A program made the position numbers and the translations under genes. Source: Pseudomonas cichorii (GTDB taxonomy: Bacteria > Pseudomonadota > Gammaproteobacteria > Pseudomonadales > Pseudomonadaceae). Taken from it: a stretch of 64,000 bases of DNA. Under the pieces are notes generated by a model. The model was given only the letters and a program-made list of their open reading frames with translations. It was not told the origin of the DNA and ran no database searches. Within the stretch, counting starts at the first letter, position 1; every line of letters starts with the position of its first letter. This document shows positions 1 to 10,353 of the stretch, piece after piece. The stretch covers positions 124,001 to 188,000 of the forward strand of contig NZ_RBRE01000042.1 in NCBI RefSeq assembly GCF_003700275.1, in the 5' to 3' direction.

Positions 1-72
1 CTTGCAGACCACTCTCCTCGAAAAATCTTGCCGCCCGCCCATTCGGGCTGCGGCCAATCAATCGTGCAGACG

Positions 73-97
73 CAAAAAAGCCGGGAATTTCCCGGCT
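73..97 (-). terminator. Rho-independent terminator after hflC
   Basis: Read on the minus strand, a GC-rich hairpin (AGCCGGGAA/TTCCCGGCT) is followed by a run of six T. It lies about 70 bases past the hflC stop codon and would close the nnr-to-hflC transcript. A second GC hairpin (CCGGGCGG/CCGCCCGG) sits between it and hflC at about 136-156. Beyond it, bases 1-20 read on the minus strand contain GAGGAGA, which could be the ribosome site of a gene starting off the window edge (hisZ is common here in Pseudomonas), but no start codon is visible. Confidence 0.8.
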
Positions 98-168
98 GCC
101 GCATCATACACACGTTTCACCGTACGATCACCCCACCGGGCGGTTTTGCCGCCCGGCGGGTTGATGAA

Positions 169-1038
169 TTACGGTTTGGCCTTTTCCAGGAAGCGGAAGA
201 AATCGCTGTCCGGGTCAAGCACCATCACGTCACTCTTGCTCGAAAAGCTTTCGCGGTAGGCACGCAGGCTACGGTAGAACGCATAGAACTCCTGGTCCTG
301 GCCATAAGCCTTGGAGTAGATCGCAGCAGCCTGGGCATCACCATCACCGCGTGTCTCTTCAGACTCGCGATAGGCTTCTGCCAGCAACACGCGGCGCTGA
401 CGATCGGCATCGGCACGAATACCTTCTGCCAGCTCGTTACCCTTGGCACGGTGCTCACGCGCTTCACGCTCACGCTCGGTGCTCATACGCTCGAACACGC
501 TGCGATTGACTTCCTTGGGCAGGTCGATGGCCTTGACCCGGACATCGATCACTTCGATACCCAGCTCTTTCTCGGCCATCCGGTTCAGGGAACCGGTGAT
601 GTCAGCCATCAGTGCGTCACGCTCACCCGACACAACTTCGTGCAGGGTGCGCTTGCCGAACTGGTCACGCAGGCCGGACTCCAGACGACGCGACAGACGC
701 TCGTCGGCAATCTGCTTGAGGCCGGAAGTAGCGGTATAGAAACGCTCCGCATCCTTCACACGCCATTTGGCGTAGGCATCGACCATGACCGCTTTCTTTT
801 CCAGGGTCAGGAAACGCTGGGTAGGCGCATCGAGGGTCAACAGGCGACCATCGAACTTGCGCACCTGGTTCATGTAAGGAATCTTCACATGAAGGCCTGG
901 CGGCACGTCAGTCTTGACCACACGACCAAATTGCAGCAACACCGCACGCTCGGTCTGGGACACGATATAGAGGCTGTTCCAGGCAACGATTGCCAGCACT
1001 ACGCCAACAATAAGGGTGATCAGCGATTTATTGCTCAT
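169..1038 (-). CDS. hflC: HflC, FtsH protease modulator
   Basis: 289-residue SPFH/prohibitin-family membrane protein that pairs with HflK to form a large periplasmic cage around the FtsH (HflB) protease and modulate its access to membrane substrates. An N-terminal signal-anchor helix (about residues 5-27) is followed by the Band-7 domain, with the typical opening VSQTERAVLLQFGRVV, and a long charged coiled-coil region rich in ERERE-type repeats. Its ATG overlaps the hflK stop by one base (TGATG), so translation is coupled. Length and order (hflX-hflK-hflC) are standard for gammaproteobacteria. It is the last gene of the operon. Confidence 0.97.
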   Translation of the reverse strand: MSNKSLITLIVGVVLAIVAWNSLYIVSQTERAVLLQFGRVVKTDVPPGLHVKIPYMNQVRKFDGRLLTLDAPTQRFLTLEKKAVMVDAYAKWRVKDAERFYTATSGLKQIADERLSRRLESGLRDQFGKRTLHEVVSGERDALMADITGSLNRMAEKELGIEVIDVRVKAIDLPKEVNRSVFERMSTEREREAREHRAKGNELAEGIRADADRQRRVLLAEAYRESEETRGDGDAQAAAIYSKAYGQDQEFYAFYRSLRAYRESFSSKSDVMVLDPDSDFFRFLEKAKP

Positions 1039-2219
1039 CAGCGACTCTCCCTGGTACGTACATCGCGCTGCTGAGTATCGGTCGCTCGCGTACCGACATC
1101 CGTTCCATTCGCGGACGGATTAACGGAACCCGCAGCATTACCGGCACTCCCGCCACGACTGCTTTCGATCATCTTGTCGAGCGGCAGGTAAAGCAGGTTG
1201 TTCTGGCCTTTATCGCCAGTCACGAGAACCTTGCTGGTATTGCTGAAGACTTCCTGCATGGTGTCCAGATACAGACGCTGACGGGTAACCTCAGGCGCCT
1301 TGCGGTATTCGGCAACCAGCTTGGTAAAGCGGTCAGCCTCACCCTTGGAGCGGGAAACCACTTCATCGCGATAGCCATTGGCATCCTCGATGATGCGCTG
1401 TGCCTGACCACGGGCTTCAGGAATCACGCCATTGGCGTAGCTCTCGGCCTGGTTGCGGGCACGCTGCTCGTCTTCACGGGCACGGATCACGTCATCGAAG
1501 GCTTCCTGCACTTCACGCGGCGCAGCAGCACTCTGCACGTTCACCTGGGTGATCGTGATACCTGTGCGGTAGGTATCGAGGAAACGCTGCAGGCGCTCCT
1601 TGATTTCGCTCGCCATCAGTTCACGACCTTCGGTCAGCACCTGATCCATCGCCGTGGAACCCACGACATGGCGCAACGCACTTTCGGTGGCGTGTTGCAG
1701 GCTGATTTCAGGCTGATCGACGTTCAGCACGAAGTCCTGCAGGTTGCTGATCTTGTATTGCACGGTCAGCGGCACTTCGACGATGTTCTCGTCTTCGGTC
1801 AGCATCTGGCCCTGCTTGCTGTAGGCACGTTCGCGAGTAACGTTTTCCATGTACTTGCGATCGAACGGCGGGAAATAGATATTCAGACCCGAACCGACGG
1901 TTTCGTAGTATTGGCCGAAACGCAGCACGACAGCCTGCTCCTGCTCATCAACGACATAGACGGCGTTGTACAGCCAGAAAGCGAAAAGCACGACCAGGCC
2001 GATGCCCAGCAGGCCGAAGCCACCGCCGCCACCACCCGAGCCACCGCCATTGCCGTCACTGCTGCGTTTCTTACCGCCGCCGAACAACCCATTCAGGCTT
2101 TCCTGCAGCTTACGGAAGGCCTCGTCGAGATCAGGTGGTCCCTTGCGGTCGCCGCCACGGCGCTTTCCACCCCAGGGATCTTGATTATTCGAGTTGCCAC
2201 CCGGCTCATTCCAAGCCAT
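1038..2219 (-). CDS. hflK: HflK, FtsH protease modulator
   Basis: 393-residue SPFH-family partner of HflC; the two form the HflKC cage on FtsH in the inner membrane, facing the periplasm. The N-terminus is cytoplasmic, Gly/Asn/Lys-rich and low complexity (residues 1-65, including a glycine run near residue 60). A single membrane helix follows (FGLLGIGLVVLFAFWLY), then the Band-7 domain (VDEQEQAVVLRFG) and a coiled coil. The reading frame is open 12 codons further upstream, but the ATG at 2219 has a GGAGA site six bases ahead and gives the usual MAWNEPGG start. The C-terminal tail is Ser/Thr/Asn-rich and variable. Confidence 0.96.
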   Translation of the reverse strand: MAWNEPGGNSNNQDPWGGKRRGGDRKGPPDLDEAFRKLQESLNGLFGGGKKRSSDGNGGGSGGGGGGFGLLGIGLVVLFAFWLYNAVYVVDEQEQAVVLRFGQYYETVGSGLNIYFPPFDRKYMENVTRERAYSKQGQMLTEDENIVEVPLTVQYKISNLQDFVLNVDQPEISLQHATESALRHVVGSTAMDQVLTEGRELMASEIKERLQRFLDTYRTGITITQVNVQSAAAPREVQEAFDDVIRAREDEQRARNQAESYANGVIPEARGQAQRIIEDANGYRDEVVSRSKGEADRFTKLVAEYRKAPEVTRQRLYLDTMQEVFSNTSKVLVTGDKGQNNLLYLPLDKMIESSRGGSAGNAAGSVNPSANGTDVGTRATDTQQRDVRTRESR

Positions 2220-2315
2220 AGCGCTCTCCATCTGATAAAGCAAAGACGCGCCCACGGCGCGCCGACCAATGCTACAGAATGCCCGTTAAAGCCGTACAAT
2301 GGCTTTAACGCGCTT

Positions 2316-3617
2316 TTATTGCAAAGTGTGTTGCTCGATGAATTCCAGCGGCTGCAGTCCTTCGCGACTCACCAAACGATTGAATTCAACGCGCGGCAAA
2401 CGTACTGCCAACAGACTGGCACCTTCCTCGTCATGCGCCTCGCTCTGCACCGCACCCAGCTCAAAAAACTGTGCGCGCAGTCGAGCAAAACGCTGAGGCA
2501 AACGCAAGGTCCCGACAAACAAATCGTCGCCCAGCAGTTCGGCTACAGCCTGCTTGAGCAGGTCCAGCCCTCGACCGTCATGGGCAGACAACCAGACACG
2601 TTGCGGCTTGCCATCGGCATCGCGCTGTATCTGAGGGTCGACCCCTTCCAGTAAATCGAGTTTGTTATACACCTCAAGGATCGGCAAGCCCTCGGCACCG
2701 ATCTCGCCCAGCACCGCCATGACCTGTTCGATCTGCGACATGCGATCGGGCTCATGGGAGTCGATGACATGCAACAGCAGATCCGAGTTGCTCGATTCTT
2801 CGAGCGTCGCCCGGAATGCTTCGACCAGCTTGTGCGGAAGGTGGCGAATGAAGCCCACGGTGTCGGCCAGCACAATCGGCCCCAGGTCGTCGAGTTGCAG
2901 ACGGCGAAGGGTCGGATCGAGGGTGGCGAACAACTGATCGGCCGCAAACACATCGGAATCCGTCACTGCATTGAACAGCGTCGATTTGCCGGCGTTGGTG
3001 TAGCCCACCAGTGAAACCGAAGGGATATCGGCACGCCGACGCCCTCTGCGAGCCTGATCGCGCTGGCTGCGAACCTTCTCCAGACGCGCCTTGATCTGCC
3101 GCAGGCGAACCCGAAGCAGGCGGCGGTCGGTTTCCAGCTGGGTTTCACCCGGGCCGCGCAGACCGATACCACCCTTCTGACGCTCAAGGTGGGTCCAGCC
3201 GCGAACCAGACGGGTACTCATATGCTCAAGCTGGGCCAGTTCGACCTGCAGCTTGCCTTCGTGAGTGCGCGCACGCTGCGCGAAGATATCCAGAATCAGA
3301 CCGGTACGGTCCAGCACGCGACACTCGAAAGCACGTTCGAGGTTACGTTCCTGGCTGGGCGAAAGGGTGTGATTGAAAATAACCAGATCGGCCTCTTCAG
3401 CCTTGACCTGGTCGCGAAGCTCTTCGACCTTGCCAGTGCCAATCAGGTATTTGGCCGATGGCCGATGACGCGGCACGTTGATAAACGCGACGGTATCGGC
3501 ACCAGCCGATATGGCCAGCTCCTGAAACTCCTGCGGATCTTCACGCGCCTCAGGGTCCTGACCATCCAAGTGAACGAGAATTGCCCGCTCACCACCACTG
3601 TGGCGCTCAAAGAACAA
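2316..3617 (-). CDS. hflX: HflX, ribosome-rescue GTPase
   Basis: 433-residue Obg-related GTPase that binds the 50S subunit and splits stalled or heat-damaged ribosomes. The N-terminal HflX domain (about 1-190, with the conserved HMSTRLVRGW and RGPGETQLETDRR segments) precedes the G domain: G1 GYTNAGKST, G3 DTVGFI, G4 NKLDLL. The start is TTG at 3617, with AGGAG placed six bases upstream; no ATG is available in a better position. It sits 12 bases after hfq and upstream of hflK, the classical order, and is probably cotranscribed with hfq. Confidence 0.96.
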   Translation of the reverse strand: MFFERHSGGERAILVHLDGQDPEAREDPQEFQELAISAGADTVAFINVPRHRPSAKYLIGTGKVEELRDQVKAEEADLVIFNHTLSPSQERNLERAFECRVLDRTGLILDIFAQRARTHEGKLQVELAQLEHMSTRLVRGWTHLERQKGGIGLRGPGETQLETDRRLLRVRLRQIKARLEKVRSQRDQARRGRRRADIPSVSLVGYTNAGKSTLFNAVTDSDVFAADQLFATLDPTLRRLQLDDLGPIVLADTVGFIRHLPHKLVEAFRATLEESSNSDLLLHVIDSHEPDRMSQIEQVMAVLGEIGAEGLPILEVYNKLDLLEGVDPQIQRDADGKPQRVWLSAHDGRGLDLLKQAVAELLGDDLFVGTLRLPQRFARLRAQFFELGAVQSEAHDEEGASLLAVRLPRVEFNRLVSREGLQPLEFIEQHTLQ

Positions 3618-3629
3618 GGCAGACTCCTA

Positions 3630-3890
3630 TCAGGCGTTACCTGGCTCAGCGTCACCCGCATCGGAATCGGTAGCGCTAGGCAGGCGAATTGGGCGAACTG
3701 GAACAACGGTGGAAATGGCGTGCTTGTAGACCATCTGGCTGACAGTGTTTTTCAGCAAAATGACGAACTGGTCAAAAGACTCGATCGTGCCTTGCAGCTT
3801 GATGCCGTTTACCAGGTAGATCGAAACCCCGACCTTTTCTTTACGTAAGGTGTTCAGGTAAGGGTCTTGTAGCGAATGCCCTTTTGACAT
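3630..3890 (-). CDS. hfq: Hfq, RNA chaperone
   Basis: 86-residue Sm-like RNA chaperone forming a hexameric ring that pairs small RNAs with mRNAs; in Pseudomonas it also acts with Crc in catabolite repression. The Sm1 and Sm2 motifs are intact: [20 protein letters not shown], then [11 protein letters not shown]. The C-terminal tail is short (about 18 residues, [15 protein letters not shown]), as in other Pseudomonas and unlike the long E. coli tail. The ATG at 3890 has AAGGAG eight bases upstream; the eight-codon upstream extension is not needed. Confidence 0.98.
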   Translation of the reverse strand: MSKGHSLQDPYLNTLRKEKVGVSIYLVNGIKLQGTIESFDQFVILLKNTVSQMVYKHAISTVVPVRPIRLPSATDSDAGDAEPGNA

Positions 3891-3981
3891 GTGCCGCACT
3901 CCTTTAAGGATCAATAATAATAAAACGAATTCAATTGGCTTGAACCGCCACCCCCCAAGGATAGACGGCTATTGCAGGGAC

Positions 3982-4953
3982 TCAGCTCAATATGGAGACC
4001 GATCCCAGGTATTTCAAGGCACGTGGCAGATTGTCGCGTGCCAGGCTGTCCAACCAGTGCAAATTCTCCCAACTGCGTAACCAGGTGAATTGCCGTTTGG
4101 CCAGCTGGCGCGTTGCAATGATGCCCCGTTCCTGCATTTCATCCCATGTCAGCTTTCCATCCAGGTGATCCCAGACCTGGCGATAACCGACAGCTCGTAT
4201 CGATGGCAAACCCGAATGCAGGTCTCCTCTTGAGCGCAAAGCCAGTACTTCGTCCAGAAACCCCTGATCCAGCATTTGCAAAAAGCGTAGCGCGATGCGG
4301 TCATGTAGCACCTTGCGATCAGCCGGAGCTATCGCGAGACTGGCCACAGTATAGGGCAATTGCTGACGCCCGGACGCAGCGGCTTGAGCAGTTTGCTCAG
4401 ATTGTTGCTCGCGATGGGCCGTCATGCTCATCCCGCTGACACGATAAACCTCCATAGCCCTGATCAGACGTTGCGGATCGTTGGGATGGATGCGTGCCGC
4501 AGACACCGGGTCCACAGCAGCCAACTGGTCATGCAAAGCCTGCCAGCCATGGGCCTTTGCCTGGGCTTCAAGCTCGGCTCTGACCTGGGCATCGGCGGCG
4601 GGCATGTCAGCCAGCCCGTCCAATAGAGCCTTGAAATACAACATAGTGCCGCCCACCAGCAAAGGAATATTTCCTCGTGCGGTGATTTCGGCCATAGCGG
4701 CCAGTGCGTCAGTACGGAAATCGGAGGCGCTATAGCTTTGCGACGGGTCGATGATATCGATCAACCGGTGGGGAAATTCAGCCAGTTGTTCCCGGGAAGG
4801 CTTGGCAGTACCGATGTCCATGCCGCGATAGACCAGCGCCGAATCGACACTGATCAGTTCGCAGGGCAGGACTTTGGTCAGCTCGATGGCAAGATCGGTC
4901 TTGCCAGCGGCGGTTGGCCCCATGAGAAAGATGGCCGGTGGTAAAGCATTCAT
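3982..4953 (-). CDS. miaA: MiaA, tRNA dimethylallyltransferase
   Basis: 323-residue enzyme that transfers the dimethylallyl group of DMAPP to N6 of A37 in tRNAs reading UNN codons, the first step to ms2i6A. The P-loop [14 protein letters not shown] lies at residues 12-25, followed by the [17 protein letters not shown] segment that recognises A37 and the [16 protein letters not shown] motif. Length is normal. The ATG is directly adjacent to the mutL stop (no spacer), so translation is coupled. A gap of about 90 bases to hfq follows, where hfq promoters lie in related bacteria; none was identified here. Confidence 0.97.
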   Translation of the reverse strand: MNALPPAIFLMGPTAAGKTDLAIELTKVLPCELISVDSALVYRGMDIGTAKPSREQLAEFPHRLIDIIDPSQSYSASDFRTDALAAMAEITARGNIPLLVGGTMLYFKALLDGLADMPAADAQVRAELEAQAKAHGWQALHDQLAAVDPVSAARIHPNDPQRLIRAMEVYRVSGMSMTAHREQQSEQTAQAAASGRQQLPYTVASLAIAPADRKVLHDRIALRFLQMLDQGFLDEVLALRSRGDLHSGLPSIRAVGYRQVWDHLDGKLTWDEMQERGIIATRQLAKRQFTWLRSWENLHWLDSLARDNLPRALKYLGSVSILS

Positions 4954-6906
4954 TCAACGACCGCGCAGGAATAATTTGTCCAGGTCGTCCAGTCCCATCT
5001 GGGTCCAGGTTGGTCGACCATGATTGCATTGGCCGCTGCGCTCGGTGTTTTCCATGTCGCGCAGCAGAGCGTTCATTTCCGGGATGGCCAGGCGGCGATT
5101 GGCCCGAACCGCGCCATGGCAGGCCATGGTGCCCAGCAGTTCGTTGATATGCGCCTGCACCCGGTCGCTGGTGCCGTATTCCATCAGGTCGGCCAGCACA
5201 TCGCTGACCAGCCGGTTCGCCTCGGCCTGCTTGAGCAGTGCCGGAATCTGCCGGATCGCCAGGGTTTCCGGGCCAAGACGCTGCAACTCGAAGCCCAGGC
5301 GCTGGAACGTCGCGACATGCTCTTCGGCACAATCAGCCTCACGCTGACTGACCGCCAGCGATTCGGGCACCAGCAGCGGCTGGCCGCTCAGGCCTTCACT
5401 GGCCATGGCGATTTTCAGGCGCTCATACATGATCCGCTCGTGGGCAGCATGCATATCCACCAGCACCAGCCCGTGAGCGTTTTCAGCGAGGATATAAATG
5501 CCCTTGAGCTGCGCCAGTGCGTAACCCAATGGCGGAATATCGCTCTGCGACTCGGGCAGAGAAGCCGGTGCCGTCTCGGGCAACGGCGCGAAAAACTCGC
5601 GGTAGGCACTTTGCGCTTCAGCGGTCGGCAGAGCAGACACCGGACGTGGCGAGTACTGATATTGATAGCCACTGCCCGAGCCGCCCGAACCGCCAGCTGT
5701 TGGCCGCGCATAAGGCTCGCCTTGCGGCTGTTCCAGCACATTGTTGGCCAGGCGCATTTCACCCTGTGGCCCGAACTCACCGGCCTGCGGCCCGGAAGGA
5801 CGCTCGACCACAGGTATCGGCGCACTGCTCAACTGGTCGTCGGGACGCACATCGCCCAGGGCACGGTGCAGGGTGCCGTACAGGAAGTCATGCACCATGC
5901 GCCCGTCACGGAAACGCACTTCATGCTTGGTCGGGTGAACGTTGACGTCCACTGCAGCCGGATCGATCTCGAAGAACAGCACAAAAGTCGGATGGCGGCC
6001 GTTGAACAGCACGTCGCGATAGGCCTGACGGACAGCATGCGCCACCAGTTTGTCGCGCACCGCACGCCCATTGACGAAGAAATACTGCAGGTCGGCCTGG
6101 CTGCGCGAGAAAGTCGGCAGGCCAACCCAGCCCCACAGATGCAAGCCATTGCGCTCGATCTCTATCGGCAGCGCCTGCTCCAGGAAGCCCGGCCCGCAGA
6201 TCGCCGAGACACGTCGCGCCCGTGCGGCATCGTCATGGGCTTCGTGCAGACCCAGTACCGTCTTGCCGTTGTGCCGCAGATGGAAGGCGACGTCGAAACG
6301 CGCCAGCGCCATGCGCTTGATGACTTCCTGCAGATGGTCGAACTCGGTCTTCTCGGCCTTGAGGAACTTGCGGCGCGCCGGCGTATTGAAAAACAGGTCG
6401 CGCACTTCCACCGATGTACCGACCGGATGCGCGGCGGGCTGCACGCGCGGCTCCATGTCGCGACCTTCGGTTTCGACCTGCCAGGCCTTGTCGGCACCAC
6501 GAGTCCGGGACGTCAGGGTCAGACGTGCCACGGAACTGATCGAAGCCAGCGCCTCACCGCGAAAGCCCAGGCTCATCACTCGCTCAAGGTCTTCCAGCTC
6601 ACGAATCTTGCTGGTGGCATGGCGCGCCAATGCCAGCGGCAGGTCATCGGCAGAAATACCGCTGCCGTCATCACGGACTTTCAGCAGTTTGACGCCTGCC
6701 TGCTCGACATCGACGTCAATGCGTCGGGCACCGGAATCCAGGCTGTTTTCCAGCAGCTCCTTGATTACCGAGGCCGGCCGCTCCACCACCTCACCAGCGG
6801 CAATCTGGTTGGCCAGTCGCGGGCTGAGCAGTTCGATGCGGGCAGCAGCACTCAAGGCCGCGCTCGCGGCGTCGGACTCATCGCCATCGAGAAGAAGGTC
6901 ACTCAT
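4954..6906 (-). CDS. mutL: MutL, mismatch repair endonuclease
   Basis: 650-residue GHKL ATPase and endonuclease of methyl-independent mismatch repair. The N-terminal ATPase domain shows [17 protein letters not shown] and [12 protein letters not shown] Pro/Gly/Ser-rich linker spans about residues 350-440 (GGSGGSGSG). The C-terminal domain keeps the metal-binding motif [12 protein letters not shown] plus [12 protein letters not shown] and CNHGRPT, as expected where no MutH exists, so nicking activity is predicted. The ATG overlaps the amiB stop by one base (TAATG). It lies between amiB and miaA as in most gammaproteobacteria. Confidence 0.97.
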   Translation of the reverse strand: MSDLLLDGDESDAASAALSAAARIELLSPRLANQIAAGEVVERPASVIKELLENSLDSGARRIDVDVEQAGVKLLKVRDDGSGISADDLPLALARHATSKIRELEDLERVMSLGFRGEALASISSVARLTLTSRTRGADKAWQVETEGRDMEPRVQPAAHPVGTSVEVRDLFFNTPARRKFLKAEKTEFDHLQEVIKRMALARFDVAFHLRHNGKTVLGLHEAHDDAARARRVSAICGPGFLEQALPIEIERNGLHLWGWVGLPTFSRSQADLQYFFVNGRAVRDKLVAHAVRQAYRDVLFNGRHPTFVLFFEIDPAAVDVNVHPTKHEVRFRDGRMVHDFLYGTLHRALGDVRPDDQLSSAPIPVVERPSGPQAGEFGPQGEMRLANNVLEQPQGEPYARPTAGGSGGSGSGYQYQYSPRPVSALPTAEAQSAYREFFAPLPETAPASLPESQSDIPPLGYALAQLKGIYILAENAHGLVLVDMHAAHERIMYERLKIAMASEGLSGQPLLVPESLAVSQREADCAEEHVATFQRLGFELQRLGPETLAIRQIPALLKQAEANRLVSDVLADLMEYGTSDRVQAHINELLGTMACHGAVRANRRLAIPEMNALLRDMENTERSGQCNHGRPTWTQMGLDDLDKLFLRGR

Positions 6907-8321
6907 TATTGCGCCGCGACCTCCGTGCTCGGGATGTTCAGGTCCTGGCCAATGCGCAGAGCATCGGTCTTCAGGTTGTTGGCATTGCGCAAGGTCGCCA
7001 CGTTCATGTCATAACGGGCAGCGACCATCGCCAGGGTTTCCCCGGAGCGCACGACATGCGTACGCGGCCCCTGCGCCAGCTTGCCGTTGTCGCGCAGCCA
7101 GGCGATGTAGGTGCCTTGTGGCGGGTTCTGCTGGAAGAACTGTTTGACGCCCGAGTTGATCGAGCGTGCCAGTGCCTGCTGGTGAGAAGCGGTAGTCAGC
7201 TTGTTGGCTTCGTTGGCATTGGAAATGAAGCCGGTTTCCACCAGGATCGACGGAATATCCGGGGACTTGAGCACCATGAACCCGGCCTGCTCGACACGGG
7301 ACTTGTGCAGCGAAGTCACGCGCCCGATATTGCTCAGGACCTTCTGCCCGACGTTCAGGCTCGACGACAGCGAGGCTGTCATGGACAGGTCCAGCAACAC
7401 GCCCGCCAGCATCCGGTCCTTGTCGTCCAGGCTCACTGCACCGGCACCGCCGATCAGGTCGGAACGGTTTTCACTGTCCGCCAGCCAGCGCGCCGTTTCG
7501 GACGTCGCACCCTTGTCGGACAAGGCAAATACCGAAGCACCGAATGCTGCCTTTGAAGGCGCGGCGTCGGCGTGGATGGAAACAAACAGGTCGGCCCCCT
7601 TGGCACGGGCGATCTCGGTACGTTTACGCAAAGGAATGAAGTAGTCGCCGGTGCGGGTCAGCTCGGCACGATAGCCCTTCTCGCCATTGATCTGGCGTTG
7701 CAGCTCCTTGGCGATGGACAACACCACATGTTTTTCCTGCTGACCACGGCCGCCGGAAGCGCCCGGGTCTTCGCCGCCGTGTCCGGCATCGATCACTACC
7801 ACGATGTCGCGCTTGCCGTTGGGCACCGGCGCCAGCTTGATTTCGGGCTTGGCCGGGCTCACCGGAACCGCAGGCGCGGTATTGGCAACGTTATCGGGAA
7901 TGGTCGGCGTCGGGTTGGCGTCGGCAGCATTGTCGAACAGATCCACCACCAGACGATTGCCGTACTGCTGGTTGGGCGCCAGAGTGAAGCTCTTGGGCGT
8001 GACCACCTTTTTCAGGTCGATGACCACCCGCAGATCGGTCGGAGTACGCTGGGCCGAACGCATGCTGCTGATCGGCGTATTGGCCGTGGCCACATTCAGG
8101 GGGCCGGCAAGGGTTGCCCCGTTGATATCGATGACCAGACGATCAGGCGATGTCAGAGTAAAGACACTGTGCTGGACAGGCCCGGACAGATCGAACACCA
8201 GCCGGGTGTTATCCGGTGCACGCCATAAGCGGACACTTCGTACTTGGGTAGCGGCCAGCGCTTCGACGGCCACGGCCATCACCAGCAGACCCACTACAGT
8301 AACCAGCGCGCGCATGCGCAT
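6906..8321 (-). CDS. amiB: AmiB, N-acetylmuramoyl-L-alanine amidase
   Basis: 471-residue periplasmic zinc amidase that splits septal peptidoglycan, activated by EnvC-type LytM factors during division. Order: signal peptide ([20 protein letters not shown]), AMIN domain (about 25-130) for septal targeting, Pro-rich linker, Amidase_3 domain ([26 protein letters not shown] zinc and catalytic segments), and a C-terminal LysM motif ([18 protein letters not shown] to LNIP). Of three in-frame ATGs (8333, 8321, 8315) I chose 8321 because GGGG lies six bases upstream; 8333 would overlap nothing but has a poor site. Confidence 0.94.
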   Translation of the reverse strand: MRMRALVTVVGLLVMAVAVEALAATQVRSVRLWRAPDNTRLVFDLSGPVQHSVFTLTSPDRLVIDINGATLAGPLNVATANTPISSMRSAQRTPTDLRVVIDLKKVVTPKSFTLAPNQQYGNRLVVDLFDNAADANPTPTIPDNVANTAPAVPVSPAKPEIKLAPVPNGKRDIVVVIDAGHGGEDPGASGGRGQQEKHVVLSIAKELQRQINGEKGYRAELTRTGDYFIPLRKRTEIARAKGADLFVSIHADAAPSKAAFGASVFALSDKGATSETARWLADSENRSDLIGGAGAVSLDDKDRMLAGVLLDLSMTASLSSSLNVGQKVLSNIGRVTSLHKSRVEQAGFMVLKSPDIPSILVETGFISNANEANKLTTASHQQALARSINSGVKQFFQQNPPQGTYIAWLRDNGKLAQGPRTHVVRSGETLAMVAARYDMNVATLRNANNLKTDALRIGQDLNIPSTEVAAQ

Positions 8322-8335
8322 ACCTAACCCCATAT

Positions 8336-8806
8336 CTATTTGAATTCCAACGCCAAAGCGGCACACCAGGTTTCGCCACGCAAGCCTTGCGGACTCAATG
8401 TTACAGACCGACCTTGCTCATGCGGCCTAATGGTAATGGTCAGGTCCGGCTTTGGCAAAAAGCCTGTACCACGACGAGGCCATTCGATCAGGCACAGCGC
8501 CTCCCCGTCGAAGTAATCGCGCACGCCCATGAACTCCAGTTCTTCCGGGTCCACCAGACGATAAAGATCGAAGTGAAAGGCCCGTATCGAGCCGATTTCA
8601 TAGGGTTCGACCAGGGTAAAGGTCGGGCTCTTGACTGCACCGACATGCCCAAGCCCGCGGATCAGACCGCGTGAAAGCGTGGTTTTGCCTGCACCGAGAT
8701 CACCTTCGAGAAAAATCACGCCAACGCCCTGGGTGATCTGGCCCAGACGCGCACCAAAGCCCATCATGGCCTCTTCGCCAGTCAAATGCAGCGTTAACTC
8801 TGACAC
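8336..8806 (-). CDS. tsaE: TsaE, tRNA t6A synthesis ATPase
   Basis: 156-residue P-loop ATPase of the TsaBCDE complex that makes N6-threonylcarbamoyladenosine at A37 of ANN-decoding tRNAs. Walker A is GDLGAGKTTLSRG, followed by VKSPTFTLVEPYE and the FHFDLYRLVDPEELEFMG segment typical of the family. The start is GTG at 8806, preceded by GGAGGAG; the longest frame would add 39 residues that merely read through nnr. It overlaps the 3' end of nnr by 13 bases, so it is coupled to nnr and lies immediately upstream of amiB. Confidence 0.95.
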   Translation of the reverse strand: MSELTLHLTGEEAMMGFGARLGQITQGVGVIFLEGDLGAGKTTLSRGLIRGLGHVGAVKSPTFTLVEPYEIGSIRAFHFDLYRLVDPEELEFMGVRDYFDGEALCLIEWPRRGTGFLPKPDLTITIRPHEQGRSVTLSPQGLRGETWCAALALEFK

Positions 8807-10290
8807 GGTTGTAACTCCTCCAATAACTGACGAATGGCTGGAATCATATCGCTTGCCGCCAGCCCACGGCCTGAAACACCGGCTTGCTCTCCTGCCCTGG
8901 CATGCAGCCAGACAGCCAGGCAAGCCGCATCGAACGGTGCCATGTGTTGCGCCATCAGTGCGCCGATCAGCCCGGCCAGTACATCGCCCAGACCTGCGGT
9001 AGCCATGGCCGGATGGCCACGGTCACACAAGGCCAGTCGCCCGTCGGCATCGGCGATCAGGCTGCCGCTGCCCTTGAGCACGCATACGGCATTGAATTTG
9101 CGGGCCAGGGCATGGGCCGCCGCCGGGCGATCGGCCTGAACCTCCCGAGTGCCGATACCCAGCAATCGTGCAGCTTCGCCGGGATGCGGGGTGATGACGC
9201 TACCCTGCGGCAGGCTCACGTGACCGCCCGCCAGTTGATTCAAGGCATCGGCATCCCAGACTTGCGGGCGCTGTGCATTGCTCGCCGCCGACAACAGGCT
9301 GCGGCCCCAGCTCGCCTGCCCCAGGCCGGGACCGACCACCAGCACCGCCGCCGGCTCGATCAAGGCCAGCAACTGATTGGCCGAATGTATGCCCGCGCTC
9401 ATGACTTCCGGCATTCTCGCCAGCGCCGCCGGAACATGTTCACTGCGGGTCGCCAGCGTGACCATACCCGCGCCGCTGCGCAAGGCGCTTTCGGCACTCA
9501 ACAGGGCCGCGCCGCCAAATCCACGATCACCACCGATGACCAGCACTCGCCCATACAGGCCTTTATGAGCACCCTGCGCACGCACTGCCAAAACCGGAAG
9601 ACTGAAGGCATCCAGACGTTTCGCACTGACCGGTGTTTGTGCAACCAAAGCCGCATCGGCCTGCAGATCATCGAAAACCAGCTGCCCGACCAGATCCACT
9701 GCATCGCCGGTCAGCAGCCCCAGCTTCAGCCCGATAAAGGTCACGGTAAGCTCAGCCCGCACGGCAATACCCAGCGCACGCCCGGTATCGGCACTCAGGC
9801 CGGAGGGAATATCCACGGCCGCGACCGGCAGGCCACCGGCGTTGATGGCCTTGATCGCTGACAAATAAGGCTCGCGCACCTCGCCGCTCAAGCCGGTGCC
9901 CAGCAAGGCATCCAGCACCACACCGAAAAGTGCTTGAGAAGCCCACGGCTGAATATCGACACCCGCTGCAAGCGCCTCGCCATGGGCCGTAGCCGCATCG
10001 CCCGACAGCCCTGCCGGATCAGCGACAGTCAGCACTTTCACCTGCCAGCCGGCCTTGTGGGCCAGCGCTGCAACCAGATAGCCGTCGCCCGCGTTATTGC
10101 CGCGCCCGGCCAGTACGGTCAGGACCTCTGCCTGAGGCCACTGTCGGCGGATCGCGCGCCAGGTCGCATGGGCGGCACGCTGCATCAATTCCAGGCCCGG
10201 CGTACCCGCTGCAATCAGCCGGGAATCGAGATCCCGGACTTGCGCAGCACTGTACAGCGCGTCGGGTAAATGAGGTTTAGTGTCGAACAT
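8794..10290 (-). CDS. nnr: Nnr, bifunctional NAD(P)H-hydrate repair enzyme
   Basis: 498-residue fusion of NAD(P)HX epimerase (YjeF-N, residues about 1-215) and ADP-dependent NAD(P)HX dehydratase (YjeF-C/carbohydrate-kinase fold, about 225-495), which together repair hydrated nicotinamide cofactors. Visible motifs are GRGNNAGDGYLVAALA and the KGSGSLIAD and AGLGDVLAGLIGALMAQ segments of the kinase-like half. The frame runs open for 300 codons upstream through the antisense of queG, but MFDTKPHL at 10290 is the family start. It begins the superoperon and diverges from queG with their 5' regions only about 60 bases apart. Confidence 0.95.
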   Translation of the reverse strand: MFDTKPHLPDALYSAAQVRDLDSRLIAAGTPGLELMQRAAHATWRAIRRQWPQAEVLTVLAGRGNNAGDGYLVAALAHKAGWQVKVLTVADPAGLSGDAATAHGEALAAGVDIQPWASQALFGVVLDALLGTGLSGEVREPYLSAIKAINAGGLPVAAVDIPSGLSADTGRALGIAVRAELTVTFIGLKLGLLTGDAVDLVGQLVFDDLQADAALVAQTPVSAKRLDAFSLPVLAVRAQGAHKGLYGRVLVIGGDRGFGGAALLSAESALRSGAGMVTLATRSEHVPAALARMPEVMSAGIHSANQLLALIEPAAVLVVGPGLGQASWGRSLLSAASNAQRPQVWDADALNQLAGGHVSLPQGSVITPHPGEAARLLGIGTREVQADRPAAAHALARKFNAVCVLKGSGSLIADADGRLALCDRGHPAMATAGLGDVLAGLIGALMAQHMAPFDAACLAVWLHARAGEQAGVSGRGLAASDMIPAIRQLLEELQPCQS

Positions 10291-10353
10291 GCGTATCCGG
10301 GCTCCGATGTCTGGCAGAATTATACGCACCTTGGACCCGGTTTCTCTCTGCGC

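Noticed and set aside
1..20. Start of hisZ at the left edge
   Set aside because: Only a GAGGAGA-like site is visible and no start codon lies inside the window.
5020..7014. 664-codon plus-strand frame opposite mutL and the end of amiB
   Set aside because: GC-rich codon bias opens long antisense frames; it has no ribosome site and mirrors a certain gene.
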